Shown: positions 1 to 8,666, counted from the first letter of the stretch. The stretch: DNA of 64,000 nt from Candidatus Thermoflexus tengchongensis (GCA_016842085.1 JAEVEX010000015.1:1-64000); one strand, 5' to 3'. Translations and numbers: made by a program. Notes: generated from the sequence alone by a model not told the origin.

Positions 1-587
1 GGAATGGGATCGCGCACCGTGAAGACATAGAGCAAAGCCCGGGGGCGCTGCTCCCAGCGGCTGATCAGGATCCGGTAATGCCCATCCCGCCCGTCCCCCA
101 GCACCGGCATGGGCTCCCCCGCCCGCAACAGGTCGATCTCCACCAGATGCACCCGGCTGCCCAGCAGCAGGGTCCGTTTCTGCTCGTAGAGCCGGCGCGC
201 CTCTCCCGGCCGCTTGTTGGTCGGCGAGAGGATCTCCACGACCGTAATGACCTCCCCTGTGCCGGCAGCCCGCACCTCCAGATAGGTCTCCCGGAGACTC
301 TCCGGGATGGGCACTTCCACCACGCGCGCCCCCCAGGCGGGGGAAGCCGGCCGACCGGTCTCGGGAAGGGCCTCCGGCGTGAGGGTGACGGCGAGGTCAG
401 CCCGGATCGGCCATCCGGCCCCCTCCAGGGTAATCAGGTAGACGCGCTCCTCGATGGCCACGATGTAGCGCGGGCGCAGCCGCGGGGCCAGCTCATCCCG
501 CAGGGCCGCGATCAGGCTGTTATGCACATCCGGCCACAGAGCCGGATGTTCCAGATATGGATCCATCCCGGGAAACGGCGAGGGCAT
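1..587 (-). CDS. DUF4058 family protein, 3' end cut by the window
   Basis: The protein begins MPSPFPGMDPYLEHPALW, the typical opening of DUF4058 proteins, which are common in Cyanobacteria and Chloroflexota and have no firm function. Later stretches such as VVEILSPTNKRPGE also match the family. ATG at 587 follows AGGGAGCTGGAG, a plausible ribosome-binding site. The C-terminus lies beyond base 1. It is the second of two tandem DUF4058 genes, 36 bases after the stop of the first, and probably shares a transcript with it and with the SHMT-GcvT gene upstream. Parts of its DNA are almost identical to the neighbouring copy. Family assignment is confident; function is unknown. Confidence 0.8.
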   Translation of the reverse strand, partial: MPSPFPGMDPYLEHPALWPDVHNSLIAALRDELAPRLRPRYIVAIEERVYLITLEGAGWPIRADLAVTLTPEALPETGRPASPAWGARVVEVPIPESLRETYLEVRAAGTGEVITVVEILSPTNKRPGEARRLYEQKRTLLLGSRVHLVEIDLLRAGEPMPVLGDGRDGHYRILISRWEQRPRALLYVFTVRDPI

Positions 588-623
588 CTCCAGCTCCCTT
601 TCGGTTTGAATGCTCTCCTTTCC

Positions 624-1409
624 TTAGCCCGATCGCAACCCCCTTTCCCGGAGCAGGGCGGCGGCCCATTCAGCGAAGGGGGGCTCCAGGGGCGGAACCG
701 GATCCTCCTCATAGCGAACCCGAAGATCGTAAGCCGCCCGTTCATAAACCGTTTGAAGCAGGCGCCCCAGATCCACCTCCGGCTCCTCATCCCCAGGCAG
801 GAGGGGAAGACGAAAGGTGGGAATGGGATCGCGCACCGTGAAGACATAGAGCAAAGCCCGGGGGCGCTGCTCCCAGCGGCTGATCAGGATCCGGTAATGC
901 CCATCCCGCCCGTCCCCCAGCACCGGCATGGGCTCCCCCGCCCGCAGCAGATCGATCTCCACCAGATGCACCCGGCTCCGCAGCACCTCCTCTCGCTTCC
1001 GGAGATATGCTTGCCGGCCTTCCCCGGGGATCTTGTTCGCCGGGGAGAGGATCTCCAGCCAGGTCACCACCTGGTGGGTCCCCGCCTCCCGCACCACCAG
1101 ATAGCGTTCCCGGACCTCCTCCGGGATGGGGATCTCCACGATGCGCACGCCGCCGGCCGGGATCGAGAGCGCGCGGGCGGAAGGTCCGACGCCCGGGGCA
1201 GTCGCAACCATCACATCAGGACGGGCCGGGAAGGGAAAGATCCCCTCGGGGGAGAGAAGATACACCCGCTCTTCCACCTCCACGTAGTAGCGGGGGCGCA
1301 GGAGTGGCCCCAGATGATCCGCCAGCCCGACGATCAGCCGGCTGTGAAGCCCGGGCCACAGGGCGGGGTGTTCCAGATATGGATCCATCCCGGGAAACGG
1401 CGAGGGCAT
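624..1409 (-). CDS. DUF4058 family protein
   Basis: A 261-residue protein with the DUF4058 opening MPSPFPGMDPYLEHPALW and the mid-protein stretch VTWLEILSPANKIPGEGR. This is near the usual family length, so it looks complete. The ATG at 1409 follows AAGGAGCCGGGG and lies 11 bases after the stop of the SHMT-GcvT gene, so the two are very likely co-transcribed. Its paralogue follows directly downstream. No catalytic function can be read from the sequence. Some authors see a nuclease-like fold in related families, but nothing here proves activity. Confidence 0.85.
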   Translation of the reverse strand: MPSPFPGMDPYLEHPALWPGLHSRLIVGLADHLGPLLRPRYYVEVEERVYLLSPEGIFPFPARPDVMVATAPGVGPSARALSIPAGGVRIVEIPIPEEVRERYLVVREAGTHQVVTWLEILSPANKIPGEGRQAYLRKREEVLRSRVHLVEIDLLRAGEPMPVLGDGRDGHYRILISRWEQRPRALLYVFTVRDPIPTFRLPLLPGDEEPEVDLGRLLQTVYERAAYDLRVRYEEDPVPPLEPPFAEWAAALLRERGLRSG

Positions 1410-1420
1410 CCCCGGCTCCT

Positions 1421-4400
1421 TCAGCGGCTCATGAAGCGGCTTACCACCTCGGCGGGGATCGGCACGGTCAGCCGATCGCCGACCTTCGGTCGCTCCGGCA
1501 GGCTTCCGCTTCCCACCACGATCCCGATGGGCGTCCCCTCCGCCTGATATGCCCGCTCGATCCAGGCCATGCCGGTGAGGAGCCCCTCTGTATCCATCGC
1601 GCAGCTGGTGACGTAGCCGATCACCCGCCCCCGGCGATCCACCACCGCGTCCCCCAGTTTGGGCAGCCGCACTCCTTTCTCAACGATCCGGAAGCGAACG
1701 ATTTCCATCGTTCGCTTCGCCTCGCGGGCCATGTAAGCCTTCCGCCCGATGAAGAACGGCTTGTAGAGCTTCACGAAGGAAGCGAAGCCGGCGTCGCCCG
1801 GGGTGAGATCGAAAGGTCCGGCCAGCTCGTGACCATAAAGCGGAAGCCCTGCCTCGGTGCGGGTGCTGTCGCGAGCGCCCAGGCCGCATGGCCTGAGCCC
1901 GAAGGGCTTCCCGGCATCCAGCAGCAGCTCGAACAGCGCAGGGGCCCGATCCGGGTGAACGAAGAGCTCATAACCGATGCGCTCGCCGGTGTAGCCGGTG
2001 CGGGAGATGATCAGGTCGAAGCCCTGGATCTCCGCGCGCATCACCTGACCCCGCTGAAGGGCGGCCAGCTGATCCCTGACCGAACCATCCGCCAGGCTCT
2101 GAAGGATCTTCAACGCCTGAGGGCCCTGCAAAGCGAGGTCGACCCGGCAATCATCCCCCCAGCGGCGATCCCGCAGATCCCGCAGGACCACCTCATCGGT
2201 GAGCATCGCCCACGGGCGATCCCGGTCGATCTGGACCTCGCCCCGGGCCACCGCGGTCAGCCAGGCCCAGTCCCGGTCGTTGTTGGCCGCGTTGACCACC
2301 AGCATGTAGCGGTCCGGCGCCAGGGCGTAGATGATCAGGTCGTCCAGCACATGCCCCTCGGGATCCAGGAGATACGTATACTGGGATTCCCCGACCCGAA
2401 GCGCCATCACGTCGTTGGTGGTCACCCGCTCCAGGAACGCACGGGCGCCGGGCCCGCTGATCTCCAGGACGCCCATATGGGAGACGTCGAAGAGGCCAGC
2501 GGCGGTGCGCACCGCCCGGTGTTCCTCGCTCACGCTGGTATACCAGACCGGCATCTCCCAGCCGGCGAAGGGGATCATCTTCGCCCCCAGCTCCCGGTGC
2601 AGCTCATAGAGAGACGTGCGCTTGAGGGGCGCGCCCTCCGGCTCCGAATAGGAGAAAACCGGCAATGATGGCAGGCGGTCACGGTGCACCCGGTCCACCG
2701 CCCGATAGCCGACGAAGAAGGGCTTGTGGGGCGCCACGGCGGCCGGGTCGACCAGATCCTTCGGGAAGCGCGCCTGCGAGCGCGCCGAGGCCGCCCGCGG
2801 ATCCTCCGCGGGGATCTCCCGCACCCGCAACGGGCCGGGGAGCTTCGCCCAGATATCCTCATCGAAACGCACGTAACCATCCGAGAGATCCCGCAGCCAT
2901 GCGGCGACCCGCCCCGCCCGCTCTTCGGGGATCACCAGCCGGAAGGCGTCCGGGCCATCCCGGATCACATAGGCCGGGCTCATGATCCGGCCGTCCGCTT
3001 CCAGCACGAACGTGGGAGCCCCCTCGCCGATCTTCAAGCCCACCGCCCGCTGCGTCAGGGCGGCGTCCAGGAACTCCGCCGCCCGATCCCCCCGGATCTC
3101 CAGCACGGCCTTCCCTTCCGCCGCGGGGAGGCGATCGGTGATGAACCAGTAATGGGGATAGCCGCTCTTCGGCAGCTCCACATCGATGCCCGCCCGGGCG
3201 GCCAGCTCCGCCACCCGGAGTTTCGCTTCCTCCAGGACGTCAAACTCCACCTTGGTCCGGTAGACCAGGTCGCGGCCCACATAGTAGCGGTGCGGCTTGC
3301 AGGCCCACAGCACATCGGCAATGATGTCCGCCAGGGCTTCCACCTCCGGCTCCCGGAACCCGCGCTGGGTGATCCATGGGGTTCCCAGGCGGATCCCGCT
3401 GGCCGCCCCGGCACCCGTATCCCCAGGGATCGTGTTGCGGTTCACCACGATCCCGGCCAGATCCAGCACCCGGGCGGCCGGATCGCCCATGAGGGGCGTT
3501 CCATCCGGACCGCGCACCGACTTGCAGTCTACCAGGAGCAGGTGGGTGTTGGTGCCCCCATAAGGGATCCGCAGGCCGCGCTCGGCCAGGCGTCGGGCCA
3601 TGGCCTGGGCGTTGCGCACGATCTGATGCTGCAACTCGCGGAACGCCTCCGTGCGGGCCAGCTTGAAGGCCACCGCCAGGGCCGCGAAGACGTTCACGTG
3701 CGGCCCGCCCTGTTCGCCGGGGAACACCGCCCGATCGATCTTCTTCGCCAGATCGGGATCCGTGGTGAGGATGCAGGCCCCGCGCGGGCCCATGATGGTC
3801 TTATGGGTGGTAAAGGTGACGACATGAGCGTAGCCCAGGGGGTTGGGATAAGCGCCCGCGATCACCATCCCGGCGGTGTGAGCGATGTCGGCCAGGAGAT
3901 AGGCCCCCACCTCATCCGCAATCTCCCGGAAACGCTTCCAGTCGGGCGCCCACGGATACGAGGTGTAGCCGGCGATGATCATCTTCGGCCGGTGCTGTCG
4001 GGCCAGCTCACGGATCTGATCGTAATCCAGGAGCTCCGTCTGAGGATCGACCGTATACCAGACAATGCGATAATGCTTGCCCGAGCGGTTGACCGGCGAG
4101 CCGTGGGTCAGATGGCCGCCGTGGACCAGGGACATGCCCATCACCGTGTCGCCGGGCTGAAGCAGCGCCTCGTAGACCGCGTTATTCGCGGGGGCGCCGG
4201 AAAGGGGCTGGACGTTGACGAAGATGCGCTCAGGGGGGATCTCCGGGGTGGCGAAGGCCTCAGCGCAGCGGCGCCGGGCCAGAGCCTCCACGATGTCTGC
4301 GTATTCCACGCCCTTGTAATACCGCTGATCGCTGTATCGCCGGTAGAACCCCAGCTGGTCCTCATAATCCAGCAGCTCAGCTTCCGTCTGGGTTCGGGTG

Positions 4401-4594
4401 CGTTCATGGGGGTAGCCTTCGGCATAGATGTTCTGGAACACGGAGCCCAGCGCTTCGCGGACGGCCGCCGGGGCGTAGGATTCCGAGGGGATGAGGATCA
4501 GCTTACGGATCTGGCGTTCATGCTCATAGCGGATCAGGGCGGCCACATCCGGATCCACTTCCGCCAGCGAACCCCGAAACAGGAAATCCGACAT
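1421..4594 (-). CDS. glyA: Serine hydroxymethyltransferase fused to glycine-cleavage aminomethyltransferase (GcvT)
   Basis: A 1057-residue fusion. Residues about 1-470 are serine hydroxymethyltransferase (serine + THF to glycine + methylene-THF), with the PLP lysine at K265 in TTHKTIMGPRG. Residues about 660-1057 are a full GcvT aminomethyltransferase (LYELHRELGAKMIPFAGWEMP, then LGARDSTRTEAGLPLYGHEL, then YKPFFIGRKAY), which takes methylene from the lipoyl H-protein to THF. The segment between them, about 480-640, resembles a shortened GcvT: VLEIRGDRAAEFL aligns with VLEISGPGARAFL of the true GcvT, and KPFFVGYR with KPFFIGRK. ATG 4594 follows GGAG 6 bases upstream; an in-frame extension to 5080 has no such support. 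A strong promoter lies just upstream. The two joined activities share the THF and glycine pools. No gcvH or gcvP is visible nearby. Confidence 0.9.
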   Translation of the reverse strand: MSDFLFRGSLAEVDPDVAALIRYEHERQIRKLILIPSESYAPAAVREALGSVFQNIYAEGYPHERTRTQTEAELLDYEDQLGFYRRYSDQRYYKGVEYADIVEALARRRCAEAFATPEIPPERIFVNVQPLSGAPANNAVYEALLQPGDTVMGMSLVHGGHLTHGSPVNRSGKHYRIVWYTVDPQTELLDYDQIRELARQHRPKMIIAGYTSYPWAPDWKRFREIADEVGAYLLADIAHTAGMVIAGAYPNPLGYAHVVTFTTHKTIMGPRGACILTTDPDLAKKIDRAVFPGEQGGPHVNVFAALAVAFKLARTEAFRELQHQIVRNAQAMARRLAERGLRIPYGGTNTHLLLVDCKSVRGPDGTPLMGDPAARVLDLAGIVVNRNTIPGDTGAGAASGIRLGTPWITQRGFREPEVEALADIIADVLWACKPHRYYVGRDLVYRTKVEFDVLEEAKLRVAELAARAGIDVELPKSGYPHYWFITDRLPAAEGKAVLEIRGDRAAEFLDAALTQRAVGLKIGEGAPTFVLEADGRIMSPAYVIRDGPDAFRLVIPEERAGRVAAWLRDLSDGYVRFDEDIWAKLPGPLRVREIPAEDPRAASARSQARFPKDLVDPAAVAPHKPFFVGYRAVDRVHRDRLPSLPVFSYSEPEGAPLKRTSLYELHRELGAKMIPFAGWEMPVWYTSVSEEHRAVRTAAGLFDVSHMGVLEISGPGARAFLERVTTNDVMALRVGESQYTYLLDPEGHVLDDLIIYALAPDRYMLVVNAANNDRDWAWLTAVARGEVQIDRDRPWAMLTDEVVLRDLRDRRWGDDCRVDLALQGPQALKILQSLADGSVRDQLAALQRGQVMRAEIQGFDLIISRTGYTGERIGYELFVHPDRAPALFELLLDAGKPFGLRPCGLGARDSTRTEAGLPLYGHELAGPFDLTPGDAGFASFVKLYKPFFIGRKAYMAREAKRTMEIVRFRIVEKGVRLPKLGDAVVDRRGRVIGYVTSCAMDTEGLLTGMAWIERAYQAEGTPIGIVVGSGSLPERPKVGDRLTVPIPAEVVSRFMSR

Positions 4595-4658
4595 AGGTTT
4601 CTCCTTCGCTACGTGTTTACTCGAAATCCAGGGGATGGAGAGGGGAGCTTTCGCCTCT

Positions 4659-4687
4659 ATCTTACGGAGGAGAGACGAGGACGTCAA
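4659..4687 (-). promoter_or_regulatory. Sigma-70-type promoter of the SHMT-GcvT gene
   Basis: Read on the minus strand: -35 TTGACG (4687-4682), 17-base spacer, -10 TAAGAT (4664-4659). The predicted transcript start is near 4652, leaving a leader of about 55 bases before ATG 4594. Confidence 0.7.
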
Positions 4688-4961
4688 GGTCACTGCTTGG
4701 ACGTTCCCTCCTTGTATGATCATCCCCAGGCAGGCAACAGCCCGATTTCCCCTCCCCATGGCCTTTGGAGCCACCGGGAAGGAGGAGAACCCATCCTTCG
4801 GAGGCTGGGGGCGCTTCTCCCCTTGTCCGGCGCTCAAGGCCCCCAGGGAGAGATCTACAGCGGTGGGGAGGTGAGCGGCAGGAGAAAAGCCGCCTTCCGT
4901 CATGTTGTGACAAAAATAACAATATAGTGCCATTAGGAACAAGATTTCAGGGCGGAAAAGC
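4688..4961. other. Intergenic region between divergent promoters, with a strong hairpin
   Basis: This 270-base stretch separates the two divergent promoters and has no supported gene. It contains an 8-base perfect stem (CTGGGGGC at 4805-4812 with GCCCCCAG at 4839-4846), with a second smaller CTTG/CAAG stem inside. The hairpin lies upstream of the mapped SHMT-GcvT promoter, so it is not in that leader unless a second promoter exists. It does not match the glycine or ZTP riboswitch pattern that I can recall. Confidence 0.4.
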
Positions 4962-4989
4962 TTGACATGGACAGTAGAGATGTTATAAT
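4962..4989 (+). promoter_or_regulatory. Near-perfect sigma-70 promoter
   Basis: Perfect hexamers TTGACA (4962-4967) and TATAAT (4984-4989) with a 16-base spacer. It points at the small CxxC protein starting at 5105, giving a leader of about 110 bases. Confidence 0.8.
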
Positions 4990-5104
4990 GGAATCGATTA
5001 TCGTTCCATCCGTGTGGGTCTCCTGAAGTGTTTTGTGGGCGCGCATCCCCTTTAGATTCACCTTTCCGGATGAGGCGCATACCTGGAGGTATGGAGGGCC
5101 TTCG

Positions 5105-5491
5105 ATGAAGCGGCCCTTACAGATTGAGATCATCGCTTACGCGCCCACCGCCTTCTATCATTGTCTCCACTGCGAACTGGTCTGGCAGCAGGCTGGCGTC
5201 GGTCAGGCCCTGCATGCGGAACAGCTTGCCTCCGGCCTGCCGGAGGATCTCCAGAAGGCTTATCAGGATCTCGCGGCCTGGATCGCCCGGCTGCTGGCGA
5301 CTTACTGTGACCGGATCGCGGTGAAGGTGATCGATGCCGTCTCGATGGAAGGCTGGTGGAAATCCCTTCGGTATGGTGCCCGCCGCTATCCGGCCGTGAT
5401 CGTGGATGGTCAGGTGTTCACCGGCGGCGATTTCGCGGCGGCTGAGGCGGCCATCGCCCAGCGATTGGGAGTCCCCCAGGCGACAGCCTGA
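5105..5491 (+). CDS. Small thioredoxin-fold-like protein with a CxxC motif
   Basis: A 128-residue cytoplasmic protein with no signal peptide. It has C20-L-H-C23 in FYHCLHCELVW near the N-terminus and ends with YPAVIVDGQVFTGGDF, the proline-strand-glycine pattern seen at the end of thioredoxin folds. A dithiol redox or metal-binding role is inferred, not shown. ATG 5105 follows GGAGGG by about 6 bases; the frame is open upstream to a TTG at 5033 but without a matching site. It has its own strong promoter and its own terminator, so it is a separate unit from cstA downstream. I do not recognise a named family. Confidence 0.7.
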   Translation: MKRPLQIEIIAYAPTAFYHCLHCELVWQQAGVGQALHAEQLASGLPEDLQKAYQDLAAWIARLLATYCDRIAVKVIDAVSMEGWWKSLRYGARRYPAVIVDGQVFTGGDFAAAEAAIAQRLGVPQATA

Positions 5492-5516
5492 GATGCCGGC
5501 TGTCGCCTGTTTTTTT
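5478..5516 (+). terminator. Intrinsic terminator overlapping the stop codon
   Basis: An 11-base perfect stem (5478-5488 with 5498-5508) and 9-base loop, followed by a run of T. The left arm encodes the last residues of the CxxC protein, and the TGA stop (5489-5491) sits in the loop. Confidence 0.9.
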
Positions 5517-5684
5517 CGGGGAGCGATCGGCGCACCGCATTGCCCCAAACTTCCCCTCATAGAAAGGAGGTGAACCGAAAAGGGCGAGACAATTTCGACA
5601 CGCGGGTCCTGGATCGCCGCGCTCTCCAGCGCGTGCTCGCGGGCGAGGTTCATCACCTTCTGATCTCATCCTGGAGGGAAAGCC

Positions 5685-7511
5685 ATGAGCGCCTTCTGGG
5701 TTATTATCATCGGTATCCTCGTCCAGTTGTTGATCTGGAACCTCTACGCCAAGCGGATCGACCGGGAGATCATCCAGTCGGATCCGAAGCGGGCGACCCC
5801 GGCCCGGATGTATATGGATGGCGTCGATTTCGTCCCCACCAGCCGCAACATCCTCATCGGCTATCACTTCAAATCTATCGCCGCGGCAGGCCCGATCGTG
5901 GGGCCGATCACGGCGGGGGTGCTCTGGGGCTGGCTGCCCTCCCTCCTCTGGCTGATCCTGGGGGTCTCCTTCATCGGGTGGGCCAGCGACTACAGCGCCA
6001 TCATGCTCTCCGTGCGCAATGACGGTAACTCCCTCAGCGCCGTCGCCTATCGTCTGATCAGCCCCCGCACCCGCACCCTCCTCTTCGTATTCATCTTCTT
6101 CTACCTGCTGCTGATCGCTGGGGCCTTCGTGAACCTGATCGCTGGCGTTTTGATGGATCCCCGCGTCCCGCTGGGCATTATCACCCTGGCGGTGATGGGG
6201 TTGTTGATGGGTCAGATGCTTTACCGGTGGAAGATGGATCTGATTGTGGTCACCGCCATCACGCTGATCATCACCCTGATCGCCATCGGGTTAGGTCCGT
6301 GGGGGGCCGTGGTAGGAGAGGGGGGCAGGATCACGCAGCAAGGACCGGTGGGCCAGCTGTTCGCCAGCCTGAACGCCGCCATCGGCGAGCAGCCGCTTTA
6401 TCAATATTTTGATCCGACGGCCCAGCAGTTCAAAGGCGGCACGGCCAGCGTGACCCCGGCTTATATCTTCTGGATGCTGTTCACTTTCGTTTTCTGCTAT
6501 CTCGGAGCCAACCTTCCGATCTGGCGCTTCGCACAGCCGGTCAACTATCTGGGGTTCTGGATCACGGCGATCGTGATTGTGCTTTCCTATCTGGGCGGCA
6601 TCGTCGGATTCTTCACGAACCCCAGCGCGGTGTCGTTCAAGCTCCCCGCCTTCACCGGCTTCGTGGCTCCCAACCGCGTGGATCTGCAACCGCTCTGGCC
6701 GATGCTCTTCGTGACCATTGCCTGCGGGGCGATCTCCGGCTGGCATGCGCTTTTCGGCTCGGTGGGCACGGCCCGGCAGCTGGAGTATGAGACGGATGCC
6801 CTCCCGGTCGGCGGCGGGGCCATGCTCTTCGGCGAGAACACCCTGGGGCTCCTCTCCCTCATCGCGATCTCCATCCCGGGGAAGGGAGCGGGGGCAGCCG
6901 CCTTCGCCAGCGGCGTGGGCACGCTGCTCTCCCAGCTCTTCGGATCCGCCTTCCTGCCTTACGGAACCGCCCTGGGCTTTGCGGCCTTCGTGGTCATCGT
7001 CATCACCGTGGTCCAGCTGGTCTTCCGGCTGATGCGGGTGACCCTGGGCGAGTGGGTCGGGGAGGCCCAGCCGGTCTTCAAGAACCCGCACGTGGCCAGC
7101 CTGATCTCCATGGCCCTGGCGGCCTTCCTGGTGCTCACCGGAACGTGGATCTACCTCTGGCAGCTGTTCGGCGCGGCCAACCAGCTGATGGCCGGCCTGG
7201 CCCTGCTCATTGTCACTGTCTGGCTGGTCTCAGAGCGTCGGCCGGCCTGGTATGCGGGGGTGCCCGGGGTCTTTATGTATATCACGACCATGGCGGCGAT
7301 TCTGGTGACCCTGTGGAACCAGCGCCTCGCCCTCCAGACCTCCATCGCCAACAACCAGCCGGTGGCGATCGTGGGTTCCATCGTGATGCTGATCTTCGCC
7401 GCCCTGCTCTTCATCGCCGCTGCCTTTATCGGCTATGAAGGGTGGGTTGCCTTCAACCGCTGGCGCGCGGCCCCGGCGCGCCCGGCTCCGGCCGGCGGGG
7501 GCGGGGAGTAA
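5685..7511 (+). CDS. cstA: Carbon starvation protein CstA family transporter
   Basis: A 608-residue polytopic membrane protein. The N-terminal helix is followed by a conserved stretch with TSRNILIGYHFKSIAAAGPI, then GPITAGVLWGW and SDYSAIMLSVRNDG, all typical of CstA. CstA proteins import pyruvate or peptides in enterobacteria; the substrate here is unknown. ATG 5685 follows GGAGGG by about 7 bases. The upstream gene ends with a terminator, so transcription must start in 5517-5684. No convincing hexamers were seen there, although the stretch contains a strong AGGAGGTGA motif at about 5564. A bidirectional terminator closes the unit. Confidence 0.9.
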   Translation: MSAFWVIIIGILVQLLIWNLYAKRIDREIIQSDPKRATPARMYMDGVDFVPTSRNILIGYHFKSIAAAGPIVGPITAGVLWGWLPSLLWLILGVSFIGWASDYSAIMLSVRNDGNSLSAVAYRLISPRTRTLLFVFIFFYLLLIAGAFVNLIAGVLMDPRVPLGIITLAVMGLLMGQMLYRWKMDLIVVTAITLIITLIAIGLGPWGAVVGEGGRITQQGPVGQLFASLNAAIGEQPLYQYFDPTAQQFKGGTASVTPAYIFWMLFTFVFCYLGANLPIWRFAQPVNYLGFWITAIVIVLSYLGGIVGFFTNPSAVSFKLPAFTGFVAPNRVDLQPLWPMLFVTIACGAISGWHALFGSVGTARQLEYETDALPVGGGAMLFGENTLGLLSLIAISIPGKGAGAAAFASGVGTLLSQLFGSAFLPYGTALGFAAFVVIVITVVQLVFRLMRVTLGEWVGEAQPVFKNPHVASLISMALAAFLVLTGTWIYLWQLFGAANQLMAGLALLIVTVWLVSERRPAWYAGVPGVFMYITTMAAILVTLWNQRLALQTSIANNQPVAIVGSIVMLIFAALLFIAAAFIGYEGWVAFNRWRAAPARPAPAGGGGE

Positions 7512-7528
7512 GGCCCTATCGTATCCAC

Positions 7529-7567
7529 AAAAAAGCGGGGGCGCCCATCGGGCGCCCCCGCTTTTTT
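7529..7567. terminator. Bidirectional intrinsic terminator
   Basis: A perfect 18-base inverted repeat with a 3-base loop, flanked by AAAAAA on one side and TTTTTT on the other. It sits between convergent cstA (plus) and the oxidase cluster (minus) and can stop transcription both ways. Confidence 0.95.
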
Positions 7568-7575
7568 ACCCTCCT

Positions 7576-7851
7576 TTACGCTCGGAACCCGAAATACACC
7601 CAGATCAGCATCCCCACCAGCAGAAGCGCCAGCGGCCATGGATAAGCGAAGAGCACGGCATAGAGCCGGGAGTCGAATTTCAGATGCATGAAATACATCA
7701 GGATGAGGAGGGCCTTGGCGATGGCGAACCCCAGCAGGAAGGGCAACTGGGGCACCGGCAGGGAGATCACGCTCACCTCCAGGATGGTGAGGACGATCAG
7801 CACGATCCCCACCAGGACGTAATTGGGATGTTTGTGCGCTTTCGCCTCCAT
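7576..7851 (-). CDS. Cytochrome c oxidase subunit IV-like small membrane protein
   Basis: A 91-residue protein with three predicted membrane helices. The stretch ALLILMYFMHLKFDSR is characteristic of the prokaryotic COX4/CyoD-like family, which helps assemble or stabilise the oxidase. It is the last gene of the minus-strand oxidase cluster, 64 bases after ctaE, and ends just before the bidirectional terminator. Small size and context support subunit IV rather than an independent transporter. Confidence 0.85.
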   Translation of the reverse strand: MEAKAHKHPNYVLVGIVLIVLTILEVSVISLPVPQLPFLLGFAIAKALLILMYFMHLKFDSRLYAVLFAYPWPLALLLVGMLIWVYFGFRA

Positions 7852-7915
7852 CGCGTTCCTCCTTGGGGAGGGAAAACAGGCTCAGGATTTATTTCCAAAA
7901 TCGAGGGTCTGGCCC

Positions 7916-8497
7916 TCAGCGCAAAAGATACACCACCATGAAGATCGCCACCCACACCAGATCCACAAAGTGCCAGTAAAGCCCCACCGTCTCCACCAGG
8001 ACGTCGTTCTGGGGTGAGAGGCGGCGGCGGAGCCCCAGGGCCACGCTCAGGATCCAGATCACCCCTACCGCCACGTGAGCGGCGTGGAAGCCGGTGACCG
8101 TGTAGTAGGCGGAGCCGAAGACGTTGACGCTGGGCGTAAGGCCCTCATGGAGATGCTGGCTGTATTCCACCGCCTTGAGGATCAGGAAGCAGATCCCCAG
8201 CCAAGCGGTGGTGAGCAGCCAGGCGATGGAGGCCCGGCGGTTGCCGTCCCGCAGGTGGGCCAGGGCCAGCACCATGGCCACGCTGCTGGTGAGCAGGATC
8301 ATCGTGTTGATGGTGGGGATCGTCAGGGTGAGGGCCTCATGGGCGGTGGGGCCGCTGGTCACCCGATTGTGCAACACCAGATAGGAGACGATCAGGGAGG
8401 CGAAGAAGATCACCTCCGAAGCCAGGAAGACCCAGACCCCCAGTTTGCGGCTATCCACAGCGATTTCAGCGCTGGCAACGGGATGGTGGCTCGCCAT
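7916..8497 (-). CDS. ctaE: Cytochrome c oxidase subunit III
   Basis: A 193-residue, five-helix subunit III of the type found in many bacteria lacking the first two helices. Motifs are LGVWVFLASEVIFFASLI, KAVEYSQHL, GFHAAHVAVG and YWHFVDLVWV, where the glutamate and histidines match the family. ATG 8497 follows AGGAG by 8 bases; a GTG three codons earlier is too close to that site. Together with subunits I and II it forms the terminal oxidase that reduces oxygen at the cytoplasmic membrane. A 160-base gap with a hairpin separates it from ctaD. Confidence 0.9.
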   Translation of the reverse strand: MASHHPVASAEIAVDSRKLGVWVFLASEVIFFASLIVSYLVLHNRVTSGPTAHEALTLTIPTINTMILLTSSVAMVLALAHLRDGNRRASIAWLLTTAWLGICFLILKAVEYSQHLHEGLTPSVNVFGSAYYTVTGFHAAHVAVGVIWILSVALGLRRRLSPQNDVLVETVGLYWHFVDLVWVAIFMVVYLLR

Positions 8498-8584
8498 CGG
8501 GCTCACTCCTCTCCTTTATAGAATCCAGGAGACGTGTTTCACCATTCTCTCCTTTTACCGGGATAGGGATAAAGACATTTTAGA

Positions 8585-8617
8585 GCCGGGCAGGGCGCTG
8601 GAGACGCCTCGCCCGGC
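8585..8617 (-). promoter_or_regulatory. Hairpin between ctaD and ctaE
   Basis: Arms GCCGGGC/GCCCGGC enclose a second GGCG/CGCC stem. There is no T tract after it on the minus strand, so it is more likely an RNA processing or stability hairpin than a terminator. It lies in the 170-base gap between ctaD and ctaE and could allow different levels of the two subunits. Confidence 0.45.
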
Positions 8618-8666
8618 CCCAAACCTCAACGAACATCATCGAGCCTGCACCCGGCATGGTAAAGCC

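Noticed and set aside
2684-4927. Long plus-strand open frame of about 750 codons opposite the SHMT-GcvT gene
   Set aside because: It is antisense to a well-conserved gene, has no family motifs, and is typical of long chance frames in GC-rich DNA.
4700-4950. Glycine or ZTP riboswitch before the SHMT-GcvT gene
   Set aside because: The expected conserved core was not found, and the region lies upstream of the mapped promoter for this gene.
5540-6022. Plus-strand frame after a perfect AGGAGGTGA before cstA
   Set aside because: It runs into cstA in another frame and has no family features. The motif may be chance or part of the cstA leader.
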